NCBI GenBank assembly: GCA_964017065.1
Contig: OZ024790.1
Location: forward strand, 12,101,498 to 12,165,497
DNA from: Haliclona indistincta
Lineage: Eukaryota > Porifera > Demospongiae > Haplosclerida > Chalinidae
Direction of reading: 5' to 3'
DNA length: 64,000 nt
Shown: in pieces, positions 27,347 to 37,939 of the stretch
Layout: each line of letters starts with the position of its first letter
How positions within the stretch are numbered: position 1 is the first letter of the stretch
Translations under genes and position numbers: made by a program
The notes under the pieces: model-generated
Databases searched by the model: none
Seen by the model: only the letters and a program-made list of their open reading frames with translations
Told to the model about the DNA's origin: nothing

Positions 27347-30300
27347 ATGTCTGACCGTGAGTTCTTTCTCCTCGTTATTCTAAATTTCACATAACATGTG
27401 CAGGTACTCCTACACTACAACAGCTTGTGACGGCACTGAAGACGTTGGAGAATTGGTTTGTTTTTGGAGTGATTCTGGGCGTGCCTTTCTCTACACTGAA
27501 GAAGATCGAGTCATCAAACGGCCAGAGGGAGTTGGAACGATGCAAGACAGAAATGTTGCAGTGCTGGCTTACCAGCAAGTTGGTTCCTAAGTGGAATGAG
27601 GTGATACTAGCACTAGAGAAAACTGACCAACTAGCCCTGGCTGCTCGGATCAAGCATGATTATTTGTTGTCTACAGATGGCAGAAAAGAAGACGGTATGT
27701 TGTGAATATTATATATCTGAAATGCTGATTATCTATCTTCAGCTATCACAACATCACCTTCTTCCGATTCTGCTTCTTCTACTTGCTCTTCAGCTTCTCC
27801 AATTGCAACTCCTCCTCCCGCTGTTGATGCTGATGAGATAATCAGAGCTGATGAGGCTGTAGTCAGCAGTCTGAAAGAATTGGAGACTTCTTTTGGCTGT
27901 ATGATCGTGAAAGTGAAATGTCATCTTGAAAAATGTGACTTGTCTAATGCAAAAATATTTCTCCTTTCTGTTATGGGTACTGATGCCTTTGAAAGGTGCA
28001 AAAACTTTGGAGAAATTTTAAAACTGTTACTGCAAGAATATGTTGATGTCTTCAATATTTGTACTCTTCAACAGCTTATGACATACTGTGAACAAACTGA
28101 AGTAATCAGGTCGTATAACGAAACGAAAGAGAAATTTCTTCAACAGACGACAGTTCTTGAATTCCAACGTGCTGTTGTCAGCAGAGTGGAGCCTATTCTA
28201 GCTCGTGGTAAAGCTGTGGTATCCATTGTCATCTCAAGAGAAATGGCTTGCAATGCAACTCTGAAGCACATTGAGAAACTAGCATTGGAAGGATTTGAGG
28301 AATGTCACAAACAGTTCATCCATTTGTGTGCAAACCCAGGCTCTGTGATCATATCTTGGGTCTTTCCTGAGAGGATTAGTGGCAGGTTGAAAGAACTGGG
28401 TCGTAAAAATGCTCATGTTTTCAAGAATGCTGGAGTAGAGAAGTTGACAGTTGGAGAGATGATTGTTTTCCCTTGCAATCAGCAAAAGGTGAGAGCCATT
28501 GCTAATCCAATATGCAAGTATAGGTATTTATTTTACTACAGGGTACAAGTTTGGAAGGTTAGTATTCACTTTTGATTCTGTATACGTACTTTGAAGTTAA
28601 TATACAATTAGGTGTACAAGAGAAGGAAGAAGAGAAGAGCAAACTGAAGCAGCTCTACACAGAGTTCTACCAGCAGCTGGTTGAAGCAGTCTCTGATCCT
28701 GACACATGTCACTCTCTCACTACTCAGCTCCATTCTACAAGTCTGTTATCAGAGGAGACGAAAGCCACGCTAAGCTCCAGTATGGCTAGTGGCATATCAT
28801 TCCTGAAGGTGTTAGGAGTGGAAGAAGAGCCTCACCTAGTGACTGTGCTGATGGAGAAGATGTTAGAAGTTAAACAGCTGCAGACACTATCAGAAGATAT
28901 GAGTGCCTGGATGAGTGGATCAAAACAAGGTACCATGATGCACATGTTATGAGACGTACTTGCAAAGCAGCTGTCTACAAAAAAATTAATAATAGGTTAG
29001 ACGATGGATCGAGGCAACTACGGGATTTTAGAGTGCCGGTGGAACCGATGTATAGACGTTCCGAGCACGTAGCGCGAGGTCGTCTATTTTGGTTGCCAAG
29101 GCGCTCTAAATCCTGTAGTTGTTGATGATTCGTCGTCTAAGATATTTGTACTACAGCTACATGGCAACAATAAACAGACGCAGATAATTTTGGTGGATGA
29201 CTGTCCCAAAGCGACAGGTTCCTGCGGCATTAGCATTTCTTCTTGCTCGAAAACATGTGCTGTGACCCAGCTGCCACACCCACAAACGCCGCTTTGCATT
29301 ACACTTGGCAATGGCTGACCTTGGACTCAACCAATGGTTAAAATGATAGTTTCTACTTGTAGAGTCCAGCAGTCTTTTGTTGAGCTGTGTGCGTTTATTA
29401 GGCAAGCTTTAAGCTGTCAACATAGCAAAACGCCGTGAGTTACTTGCTTTCTTACGTTTTTCATACACAACAAGTCAATCGTAGCCAAGTAAGTTCACAC
29501 AGCCAGGCTATAGATGCAGGCTGCACTGTGTGCTCATGCCAAGAAGCGAACACAACACCCAGTAACTACCAAAGCTAGTACCTGTGCTATTAATCTGAAC
29601 ATGAGACAATAGACTGAATGCATACAAAAGAAACTCATGCCATCAACTTCCAGAGAAAAATACGAGTTCCCACGGAAGAATACAGGATTTATTATCCTCC
29701 AACTGACCAATCAGATTCTAGAATTATATTGGGCTGTAGTATAAATACATTTATACCATACTTCAATGTAATTCTGCAATTTGATTGGTCAGCCAGAGGT
29801 GTTCTAAATTATGTAGACCACAGTACTGCTGATTTCACTTAGACCACCACTGAGTTTACTTAGACCACCTTTAATTAACCACATCATTAATAACCACAAC
29901 AAAATGGCGTCGTCGAAATATGCACGCGAGTTTATACTGCCATTGTTTGAAAACGGGCTGTCGCTTGACTCTGGGAACTTCTCTGGGCTCTCTATCACCT
30001 CGAGCGTTTCGTTTGCTTTAGCGCAGGTACAGGAAATTACAACGTTCTTGCACCAGCTACACGCGAAGCGAGAATGCTTAGTCAGCAATGATCACGTGAT
30101 CACTGATTATTGCTGACTAAGCATTTCTCACTTCGCGTGTGGTTGGTGCAAGAACGTTGCAACTTCCTGTATGGTTTATACATCTCAGACGATAGATTCT
30201 CGGTGTCTACGAGATTTAGCTCACCTTAGAAACCGAATGGACGCCCTCGCGCTACGCGCTCGGGACGTCTAAAACATCGGTTTCCACGGTGATCTAAATT

Positions 30301-31417
30301 CTTTAGACACCTCGAATCCATAGTCTAACCTATATATTTTTACAGAGCAGCTTGTAACAGATGTCGAGAGGCTGACTAGGGACAAGGCAGACCTGCTTAC
30401 TAGACTGCAGAATTGTGAGGACGACCTCAAGACAGTTAATGAATGTGAGCATTCATTCATGTGGTCAATTAAGAATGTGGCTTGATCATTTCAGTACTGA
30501 GGTCAAGTGAAAAAGATGTTTCAGGTATGATGGCAACAGTTCACAGAAAAGATGCTGATGTGGAGGAGAGAGAAGAGATGATCAGTCACTTGAAAAAGGT
30601 AATCAGATGACAGCTTCTAAACTTGTGTGTTGATTATGCTGTGTTAGGAGAGAGAAGAATTGAAAAGAGAAATAGTGAAAAAGTGAGTTAGGAATGAAAT
30701 CTCATAATTTTTCAACTGTTCTTTATGTCTCTCAGCGAAGAAAGAGAAAGGAGTGAAATCGAAGACTTGAAGAGCAAACTTGTTATCAAGACTGATGAGC
30801 TCAATGAAGCTGTCGAGAAAATTTCTAAAGTATGCATGCATGCACGTGACTATACTGAAAATCTTTCACTGTATATAAAGTTGAATTCACAGAAAGTCAT
30901 TAACGACCGTCAATTGAAGAAAGATAGTGACAAAATTAATGAGCTAGAAACTCAGTGAGTGTTTGAATAATTTTTCTTTCAATTTGTTTATTGATATTCA
31001 TAGAATCAAAAGCCTAATGACAAAGACTGAAAAAACAGGTATAATAAACAGGGGTACCAGCTGGGTACATGCATGAAAATATTTTGACCCCAGGCCGAAA
31101 GTAATAAACATTTTCTGAAGATTTTGAGCAATTGTATAGAGCAGTAGCAGTGTAGAGCTGCATCAGTAATGCATGTTGTATGTGGTATCATGGTACATGT
31201 ATAACCTGTTGTATGTTGTACCATGGTGTAGGTACAACAAGAGACAGCTGTTAAAGCATTTTTCAAGAAAGCTATTGCTTACGTCATCAACAGCAGATGT
31301 GTCTGTGACTTTCCAAGTGATAATTTGATTGACCCGACCATCATGTGCCCAAATGATGGTTCCAGAGATCTCGTCTATCGAGCTCACATAGTCCAACTGG
31401 ACCACCTTGTAGTATAA
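27347..31417 (+). CDS. Gene A: death-fold / conserved unknown domain / coiled-coil protein
   Basis: Twelve exons inferred from GT-AG sites and phase: 27347-27356, 27404-27694, 27743-28488, 28542-28557, 28612-28929, 30346-30444, 30495-30598, 30648-30682, 30736-30829, 30893-30954, 31004-31038 and 31242-31417. They sum to 1986 nt, or 661 aa. The 10-nt first exon reads MSDR across the junction. Residues 5-100 form a death-like helical fold (LENWFVFG, LEKTDQLALAARIKHDYL). After a Ser/Ala-rich linker comes a domain of about 230 residues (RVEPILARGKAVVSIVISRE, SWVFPERISGRL, LTVGEMIVFP) that I cannot assign. A helical segment and Glu/Lys-rich coiled coil follow. The last exon (AYVINSRCVCDFPSDN) ends at TAA 31,415-31,417; its acceptor is weak. 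Probably a cytoplasmic signalling scaffold (inference). Confidence 0.65.
29702..29793. repeat. Short inverted-repeat MITE
   Basis: ACTGACCAATCAGATTCTAG at the left is mirrored by the right end TTTGATTGGTCAGC, around an AT-rich core (GTATAAATACATTTATA). Confidence 0.7.
29836..30335 (+). repeat. Interspersed repeat carrying a MASSK frame
   Basis: Also present at 37,622-37,906 plus 39,896-39,965. Both copies contain ATGGCGTCGTCGAAA, opening MASSK, then AREFILP or ASEFILP and ENGLSLDSGNFSGLS, 36-42 codons followed by GCGCAGGTA (a possible donor). The 3' part has CGCTACGCGCTCGGGACG and CACCTCGAATCCATAGTC. Conserved residues in two copies suggest a captured or transposon-borne exon. Its phase does not fit the next gene A exon. 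Confidence 0.55.
30030..30169. mobile_element. Palindromic MITE with TA duplication
   Basis: CAGGAAATTACAACGTTCTT at the left is mirrored by AAGAACGTTGCAACTTCCTG at the right, 140 bp in total. The paralogous empty site near 37,805 reads GCAGGTATGG, and here TA flanks both sides, as in Tc1/mariner-type elements. Confidence 0.85.
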
Positions 31418-31920
31418 TCTTTTGTTATTTCTTGTAATCCGTCAGTCTTGTTGTAGTCAGTCAGTCTTTCACCACCTGTATGTTTGTCATGTAAGTCATT
31501 GTTCCTCTCTCCGTTTAAATACCGTGTGTTGTGATTTGAGAATTAGAATTTTGATCCAGTGAATTTCACTATTTGTTTCTCTTCACGTGACTACATATTT
31601 AACCCTAGGCGCATGCGCGAGGGTTACGGTATTTGGTTTGTCGCGAGGGTTAGGGTTACGCGAGGGTAACGGTACTTGTGCGCATGTGCGCTAACCCTAG
31701 GACTAGCAGCTATACATAGTATGTCCACCTTTGCCACGTTTGCAATCGTGTCCATGATCTAATTCATACAGTACACACAACACCGAATACTTGTGTATGT
31801 GTATAAGCATTAATTTCATTTCATGAAGTAAACACGAAAGTGTAACAACGAGACAGACCTGCTCAATAGCTTTCAAGACGATTGCATACGTACGTCCAGA
31901 GACGATCGATTTTCTGAGAC
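31418..31920. other. Downstream of gene A
   Basis: No gene supported. At 31,601-31,702 a GC-richer patch contains AACCCTAGGCGCATGCGCGA and ends GCGCTAACCCTAGG, a 100-bp relative of the AACCCTCGG TIR family with short mirrored ends. Confidence 0.55.
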
Positions 31921-33113
31921 AACAATGGACCACACGAAGAGACTGTAAAAGTATGTTTTTGACATTTTGTTTCATATCTCAGGAACCAAGTGTCCTATGA
32001 TCATCTTGCAGATGTCATTATGATCCTCTATCCTTACTGAACACCCTCATTCATATGGCTTTGTGTCAATGAAGTGAGGTGGGGGTGTCACAACACGGCG
32101 GCGTATCACACCCACTGCAACGACAGTTTTTAGCTAGGATTTCCAGAATTACTGGTAGTTAAGAATTCTTAACGCTGTATTACAACCTTCACCTAGAGCG
32201 CTAACCAGTGGGCAAGTGTCCGTCTATAACCTAGCGTTAGTTCAGCGACGGGGAGCAAAAGATGGGTTTCGCGACAAGCCAGAACTTTAGGTGCGGGAAA
32301 TCCGATTCCGTAGGATTTAGGCTCCAATACTTGGAGACTGCACAGCCAATACATTCATCCACACTTTTCCACACACTACGCGTCCCTACAAATGTGCACA
32401 GCGACAAACGAGACTCTTTCCTGCTCGAGTGCTGTTTTCTTGCCGCCATCTTGTTAATTTAATGGATTTTGTGATGTCACACGATGGTTATTAGCATGTG
32501 TTGCATCATAGCTATTGCCACTTATTCAATGTGTTTTCAATAGTTATGACGTTTTTCACAGCCAATAGTTATTATGCGTGACATCACAAAAATAGCAAGA
32601 TGGCGGCAAGAAAACAGCACTCGAGCAGGAATTAGTCTCGTTTGTCGCTGTGCACACTTCTAGGGACGCGTAGTGTGTGGCAAAGTGTGGATGAATGTAT
32701 TGGCTGTGCAGTCTCCTAGTATTGGAGCCTAACACCCAAGGAATCGGATTTCCCGCACCTAAAGTTTTGGCTTGTTGCGAAACCCATCTTTTGCTCCCCG
32801 TCGCCGAACTAACGCTAGTTAAAGACGGACACTTGCCCACTGGTTAGCGCTCTAGGTGAAGGTTGTAATGCAGTCTTAACTACCAATACTATAGTTCTGG
32901 AAATCCTAACTAAAAACTGTCGTTCTAGTGGGTGCGATATGCCGCCACGTTGTGACACTCCCACGTCACGTGACACAAAGCCATATGAATGAGGGTGTTC
33001 AGTAAGGATCGGCACCTGCAACATGATCATAGGACACTTGGTTCCTGAGATATGAAACAAAATGTCAAAAACATACTTTTACAACTTTTACAGTCTCTTC
33101 ATGTGGTCCACTG
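31921..33113. mobile_element. 1.2-kb foldback element
   Basis: Two arms of about 550 bp (31,921-32,475 and 32,555-33,113) are reverse complements with scattered differences, around an 80-bp centre. Matching blocks include TGGACCACACGAAGAGACTG, ACTTGGTTCCTGAGATATGA, GGGCAAGTGTCCGTC and GGTGCGGGAAATCCGATTCC. Frames inside the arms are mirror shadows. No target duplication was identified with confidence. Confidence 0.85.
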
Positions 33114-33261
33114 TATGTACTATTACCAAGAGTATATAATTAAGAAGAGTGTCGAACTGCCAATACCCGCGTAGAAACACTGTGAACAAAGTAACGTGAC
33201 TTCCGGTCAGTTTCACGTGAGCCTGACTGACGTCAGAGTGTTTGCTAGCTAGCTAGAGCCA

Positions 33262-33477
33262 ATGGACGTCGTCGACGATGAAAGTGAAGGTGAAGATGGG
33301 GGCTTCGATTGCTTATATCTAGATGACTACTGTGAGGAAATAGAATGCGAGGAAGTAGAACATGACGAACAGCAAATGACTGAGCCGTGCGCTACTCCAA
33401 AGCGCCGTGGTGGCAAAGGCAAAGGTAGAGCAAAAGACAAGCAGGGAGGTCCTATAGGGCTAAGAAGCGGCGCTTGA
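33262..33477 (+). CDS. Acidic/basic hypothetical ORF in TIR element
   Basis: 71 codons: an acidic N-terminal half (MDVVDDESEGEDGG, EEIECEEVEHDE) and a basic Arg/Lys/Gly C-terminal half (KRRGGKGKGRAKDK). A further frame at 33,474-33,665 could belong to the same transcript by splicing or a frameshift. I do not recognise a family. It may be a captured host exon or transposon protein. Confidence 0.3.
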   Translation: MDVVDDESEGEDGGFDCLYLDDYCEEIECEEVEHDEQQMTEPCATPKRRGGKGKGRAKDKQGGPIGLRSGA

Positions 33478-34029
33478 TGTTAAACAAGGACGAGAAGGCG
33501 AGAGTCTTGCTGTCCATATGTGACGTGAAAGTAGAGAATGTTGTTTTGCATGTTGATGAGACAATCACGGACAATCAGCAGTGCAAGGCACGTTTTAGCA
33601 TGGGATCAACTAGGCTTGCAGTTACTAGCATTGGTCGTTTTACTACTGTTCCTTGTACATCGTGATCTTTTCTTCCCTGCTCCATTCCACTAAGTTTGAC
33701 GGCGAGCGGGCGGAGCGGCTGCTGCGAGTGACGTTTCAGGCTGACCACGTCTCCTTGCTATACGTATCACTTAGTTATACTAGCAGATTACAGACGAATT
33801 TACGGCGTTTTTCTCACGTGAAACTGACCGGAAGTCACGTTACTTTGTTCACAGTGTTTCTACGTAGTCTCGTTCCCAGACCACACCTCTTCCGCTTTGC
33901 TTCTGAGAGGGTCTGGTGACTTTAGTCGATTTTCTTGGGCCAGGAAGTAATATCTTCCCTGGAATGTCTGGGAAAGAATCTGATTGGTCAGAAGGCCAAC
34001 TCTTACGTAATACAAACCACATCGATAGA

Positions 34030-34239
34030 ATGATGGCGTTGAAGATACCTAGATACGACTGTAGTCTTTGCCTGACGTTCTCGACAGAGCTGCATTTGTC
34101 AGAATCGTTTATGAAAGTGCGACAGACAATCAGCGTGCGTCTTGCTATTACTGAGTTTGTCAAGGAGAAACAAGTGTTCGTCTGCCTCCCGACTGGAGAA
34201 GGCAAGAGTCTATGTTTTGCTACTCTGCCTGCTGTCTAG
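34030..34239 (+). pseudogene. RecQ-like helicase N-terminal fragment
   Basis: The frame MMALKIPRYDCSLC continues to FVKEKQVFVCLPTGEGKSLC, then FATLPAV and a stop. LPTGEGKSLC matches helicase motif I (Walker A) of RecQ-type enzymes, preceded by the usual Lys/Gln-rich lead-in. Motifs Ia-VI are absent, so it cannot be an active helicase. It sits between the mirrored arms of the inner TIR element and is probably a captured exon. Confidence 0.6.
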
Positions 34240-34630
34240 ACGTCTTCGCCGTCGTAGATTGCCTCCCTCGTCTAACGCGCAACTACATACCAGACAATTG
34301 CATTGCAGGTGCAAAGTCCAACATTTATACGGATTCATTAGTGTTACGTAACTTTCTTACACGAAAAGCCCAAGAAAGTGCAACTAAAGTCACCAGACCC
34401 TCTCAGAAGCAAAGCGGAAGAGGTGTGGTCTGGGAACGAGACTAGTTTCTACGCGGGTATTGGCAGTTCGACACTCTTCTTAATTATATACTCTTGCTAT
34501 TACTAGTACTTGTACTTACACATCAGAACCGTGCCGAACCGCGCCGGGCGTAACAACTGTACTGGCCCGGATCGGTTTGTAACCGTGCCGCTGGCGTTCA
34601 CACTGTCAAGCTACAACCGTGCCTTTTACA

Positions 34631-35955
34631 ATGGCTGACAAGAGGCAATTGCTGCTTTTCGTGCAATTGTGCGAGCAAGAGCGTCTCAGGCGACGTCAGA
34701 ACGGTATTGAACGCCAAAGGAGACGTATACAGTCCCTTCAACGGCGTATTTCGCAGCAAAGAAAGAAAAAGTCTGAACAGAAGATAGCATTGCTCACTTA
34801 TTGCTAACTCAGTTTTCCTTGTTGTCCACACTCGTCGTTTATAGGGCTGAATGGACAGCACCAAGGTTTGCTTGATATTTACCCATAGGACATGTATCAT
34901 AATAGTTTTGTAGGACCAGAGATTGGTGGGAGAATGTAGTGCTGTTGACATTCACTGATTATGATTGGGTGCAAAACTTCTGTATGAAGAAAGCAACATT
35001 CGATTATTTGTGTTCTCAGCTTCAGCCACTGATTGAAAGACAAGACACTCACCTACGCCGTCCGATCACTGTCAAACACCGTGTTGCAATTACCTTGTGG
35101 TGCTTAGCTACAGCTGTAGAGTATCGTACAATTTCTCATCTCTTTGGCATAGGACGATCTACCGTTTGTGAAATTGTACATGATACTGTTCGTGCCATAG
35201 TCACTCAGTTGAAGGGAGAATACATCAAGTTTCCTACTGGACAAGCACAACGGGATGTGATTGAAGGATTTGAGGATAGATGGGGTTTTCCTCAGTGTGT
35301 AGGTGCTATGGATGGTTCTCATATACCAGTTCGACCTCCAGCTCTTAATCATACTGATTATTATAATCGTAAGGGCTGGTACTCTATGCTAGTACAAGCA
35401 GTGGTAGATCACGAGTACCTCTTTCGAAACATTAATGTAGGGTGGCCAGGTAGCGTTCATGACGCACGTATCTTTGCTAATTCCTCTCTCTTTGCTGATG
35501 CTACTGCAAAACGCATTTTACAAGGAGACAATCGGACAATTCTTGGATGTGTAGTTCCGCCACTGCTCATTGCTGATTCAGCTTACCCACTTTTGCCATG
35601 GTTGTTGAAACCAACACTACACTCACTTCAAAACAGAAAAACTTTAATTACCGTCTATCTCGTGCCAGAATCGTGTCAGAGAATGCCTTTGGGAGACTAA
35701 AGGCAAGGTGACGCAGGCTTATCAAACAAAATGAAATGGAGGTCACAAAAGTGCCAAATGTTGTGTTAGCTTGTTGCATACTCCACAATAATTATGTGTG
35801 AGATTCACAAAGAAGAGTTCGACAATGAATGGTTAATAGAAAGTCAGCAGCAGTCTCAGTGGTTTATTCAGCCTACTTCTGCTTCACATCAAAGCAGTAA
35901 AACTGATCCAAGCACGATTCGAGAGAAATTAGTGGACTACTTATTCCAGCAACAA
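34631..35955 (+). pseudogene. Harbinger transposase (HARBI1-like), frameshifted
   Basis: A short first exon (MADKRQLLLF, Arg/Lys-rich) is followed after an AG near 34,913 by RDWWENVVLLTFTDYDW. The DDE nuclease core shows the first Asp in GAMDGSHIPV and the second in GWPGSVHDARIF. The open frame from 34,939 ends at 35,700. However, the continuation containing the third acidic residue (RARIVSENAFGRLKAR) lies in another frame, implying a 1-nt shift near 35,620, and is followed at once by TGA where Trp is usual. The C-terminal remainder continues to about 35,955 (REKLVDYLFQQQ). Inactive copy; it once catalysed cut-and-paste transposition. Confidence 0.78.
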
Positions 35956-35994
35956 TAATTATTGCTGTGTTTGTTGTACTGAAATAATTTACCA

Positions 35995-37283
35995 TCATGT
36001 ATGATTATGATATTTTGCATGATGAATAATAATGGTTGATAAGTGATAGTGATACAAGTGATTGGATATAGAAGCGCATGATGTCAAGGTTAACTGATCA
36101 TAACTTGAGTTAAACTGATAAGGTGAATGGGCATCAGTGAAGTACGAAGTACTTGGAGAATGCAAACCAAAGGCTCCATTTGGAGGAGGCGCTTGCATAA
36201 TCATTGCAAACATTTTCATCTGGAACTCTCTATCTTGCTGTCGCTGCCTTTCCTCACTTTCCATTAACTTCTCTTCCAATTTCATTCTCTTCTCTTCAAG
36301 CTCTAAAAACTTGCTGTCACTGGATTCTTGTGCCTTCATTACCCTATCAACCACCTGTGTCATTGCTTTTTCAAACCGTTCCTCTTTATTTCTCTTATTC
36401 AACTGTCGCTTTTCTGCACTAGACAACCGAGGAGTAGTTTTCTTATTGTCTTTAATAGATTCAGTTGCGCTAGGTTCTTTTTGTCCTGCAGCTGATGACG
36501 GTGAGGACGTGTTGACTGATGACGGAGAGGTGACTGATGACGGAGAGGTGACTGATGACGGAGAGGTGACTGATGACGGTGAGGACGTGTTGACTGATGA
36601 CGGTGAGGTGACTGATGATGATGAGGACGTGTTGACTGATGACGGAGAGGTGACTGATGACGGTGAGGACGTGTTGACTGATGACGGTGAGGTGACTGAT
36701 GACGGTGAGGACGTGTTGACTGATGACGGTGAGGTGACTGATGATGATGAGGACGTGTTGACTGATGATGGCGGGGAACCTAAAGATCCTTCAGATTCAA
36801 TGTCAGTGCGGCCACCTCCATCTTGTCTAGGCTCTACATGATCTGATTCACTCCCTGGCTCATGACGGGCACGATCATCCTCAATTCGTGGCTCAGTGGC
36901 AACCACCAAAGTATCAACCAACACATCAGGGCGAGTGGCAGGCTTGTCTCCTAGTACCGAGTCCATTGATTCAAGAAACAACCATTTCCTCCTTTCCTCG
37001 CCCGTTTTTCCATGCTTATCTTTAATGGATCGGTAGATTTTTTTAGCTTCTTGGCCTTGTCTCGACATTGGGTTCCCGATTTCTGATATCCAGCTACTAA
37101 CAATTTCTCAAAAATGGCAGAGTAAACTTCTTTGTTTCGTTTACATCCCTCCAGCTGCGCTTGAATTCTGTCCTCTCCCCACAACTCGATCAACTTGAAG
37201 GTTTCGTCGTCAGACCAGTACAGTTGTTTGCGAAGATCTTGCATAGCGGAAGCGAAAGCGGAAGTATGACGTTGGCCAATCAA
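35995..37283 (-). pseudogene. Harbinger Myb/SANT-like DNA-binding protein
   Basis: The first frame, from 37,283, encodes a trihelix Myb-like domain (WSDDETFKLIELW, RNKEVYSAIFEKLL, GTQCRDKAKKLKK). A frameshift near 37,050 leads into the second frame, which begins at 37,068. That frame continues with an acidic linker and about a dozen tandem SSVNTSSPSSVTSPS repeats (36,500-36,770), then a basic coiled coil (EEKRMKLEEKLMESEERQRQ). In PIF/Harbinger elements this protein binds the termini and partners the transposase. The Ser/Thr repeat is encoded by a 30- to 60-bp tandem DNA repeat and is probably length-variable. Confidence 0.72.
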
Positions 37284-37621
37284 ACGTACGTAGGCGTGAC
37301 CAACTGAAGCTGTACACGTGACGAAAAGTGAATTTGATTGGCCAGTGTCACACTTCCGCTTTCGCTTCCGTTATGCAAGATCTTGGCAAACAACTGTAGC
37401 AAGCCATTGCCGCTTTTCTCCGTATTCGGTTCCATGCGGTACGGTTCGGTTTTGGCGCGGTTCGCTTGCGTTCACACTGCGCTTGAGAACCGAACCGAGC
37501 CGTGCCTGGCACGGCTCGGTTCGGTTTTATGGTGTAGTCGTGTGAACGGGGTATTTGATCATAAAGTGTGGCCCGGTTCGGTTCGGCCCGGTTCTAACGT
37601 GCAGTGTGAACGGGGTATTAG

Positions 37622-37906
37622 TACACCGCTGAGTTTACTTAGAACACCTTTAATTAACCACGTCATTAATAACCACAACGACATGGCGTCGTCGAAAAAC
37701 GCAAGCGAGTTTATACTACCATCGCTTGAAAACGGGCTTTCGCTTGACTCTGGGAACTTCTCTGGGCTCTCTACTACCGCGAGCGCTTCGTTTGCTTAAG
37801 CGCAGGTATGGTCTAAACACCTCAGACGATAGATTCTCGCTGCCTACGAGATTTAGCTCACCTTGGTAACCGAAATAGACGCCCTCGCGCTACGCGCTCG
37901 GGCCGG
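37622..37906 (+). repeat. Second copy of the MASSK repeat, 5' part
   Basis: Near-identical to 29,836-30,250 apart from the missing 140-bp MITE. The frame MASSKNASEFILP ends in TAA inside the Ala-rich segment. It is split from its 3' part (39,896-39,965) by the LINE-containing structure. Confidence 0.75.
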
Positions 37907-37939
37907 ATGTCCAATACGAGTCTCGTTAAGCGGAGACTT

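Larger units (their letters stand above)
28930..30345. other. Gene A intron 5 with several inserted repeats
   Basis: Holds a palindromic element of about 145 bp at 29,003-29,146 (TTAGACGATGGATCGAG mirrored by GATTCGTCGTCTAA), a small inverted-repeat MITE at 29,702-29,793 (TGACCAATCA at both ends) and a larger repeat at about 29,836-30,330. The same intron position in gene B is 14 kb long. Confidence 0.6.
33117..34510. mobile_element. TIR element carrying captured coding fragments
   Basis: Outer termini GTACTATTACCAAGAGTATA and TATACTCTTGCTATTACTAG form inverted repeats of about 60 bp extending through GAAGAGTGTCGAACTGCCAA. Inside, 33,170-33,226 is mirrored by 33,812-33,868 (GTAACGTGACTTCCGGTCAG). 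The second half, 33,868-34,445, is itself bounded by mirrored copies of AGACCACACCTCTTCCGCTT. It carries the acidic frame at 33,262 and the helicase-like fragment below. It looks like nested TIR elements that picked up gene pieces. Confidence 0.7.
34511..37620. mobile_element. PIF/Harbinger DNA transposon (inactive)
   Basis: Contains a DDE_Tnp_4-type transposase (+) and a Myb-like partner gene (-) in the convergent arrangement typical of PIF/Harbinger. Both ends are rich in GTGCCGAACCG or CGGTTCGG-type motifs with GCGTTCACACTG in mirrored sub-terminal positions (about 34,590 and 37,465). The right end reads GTGTGAACGGGGTATTA. The exact ends and 3-bp duplication could not be fixed. Confidence 0.75.
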
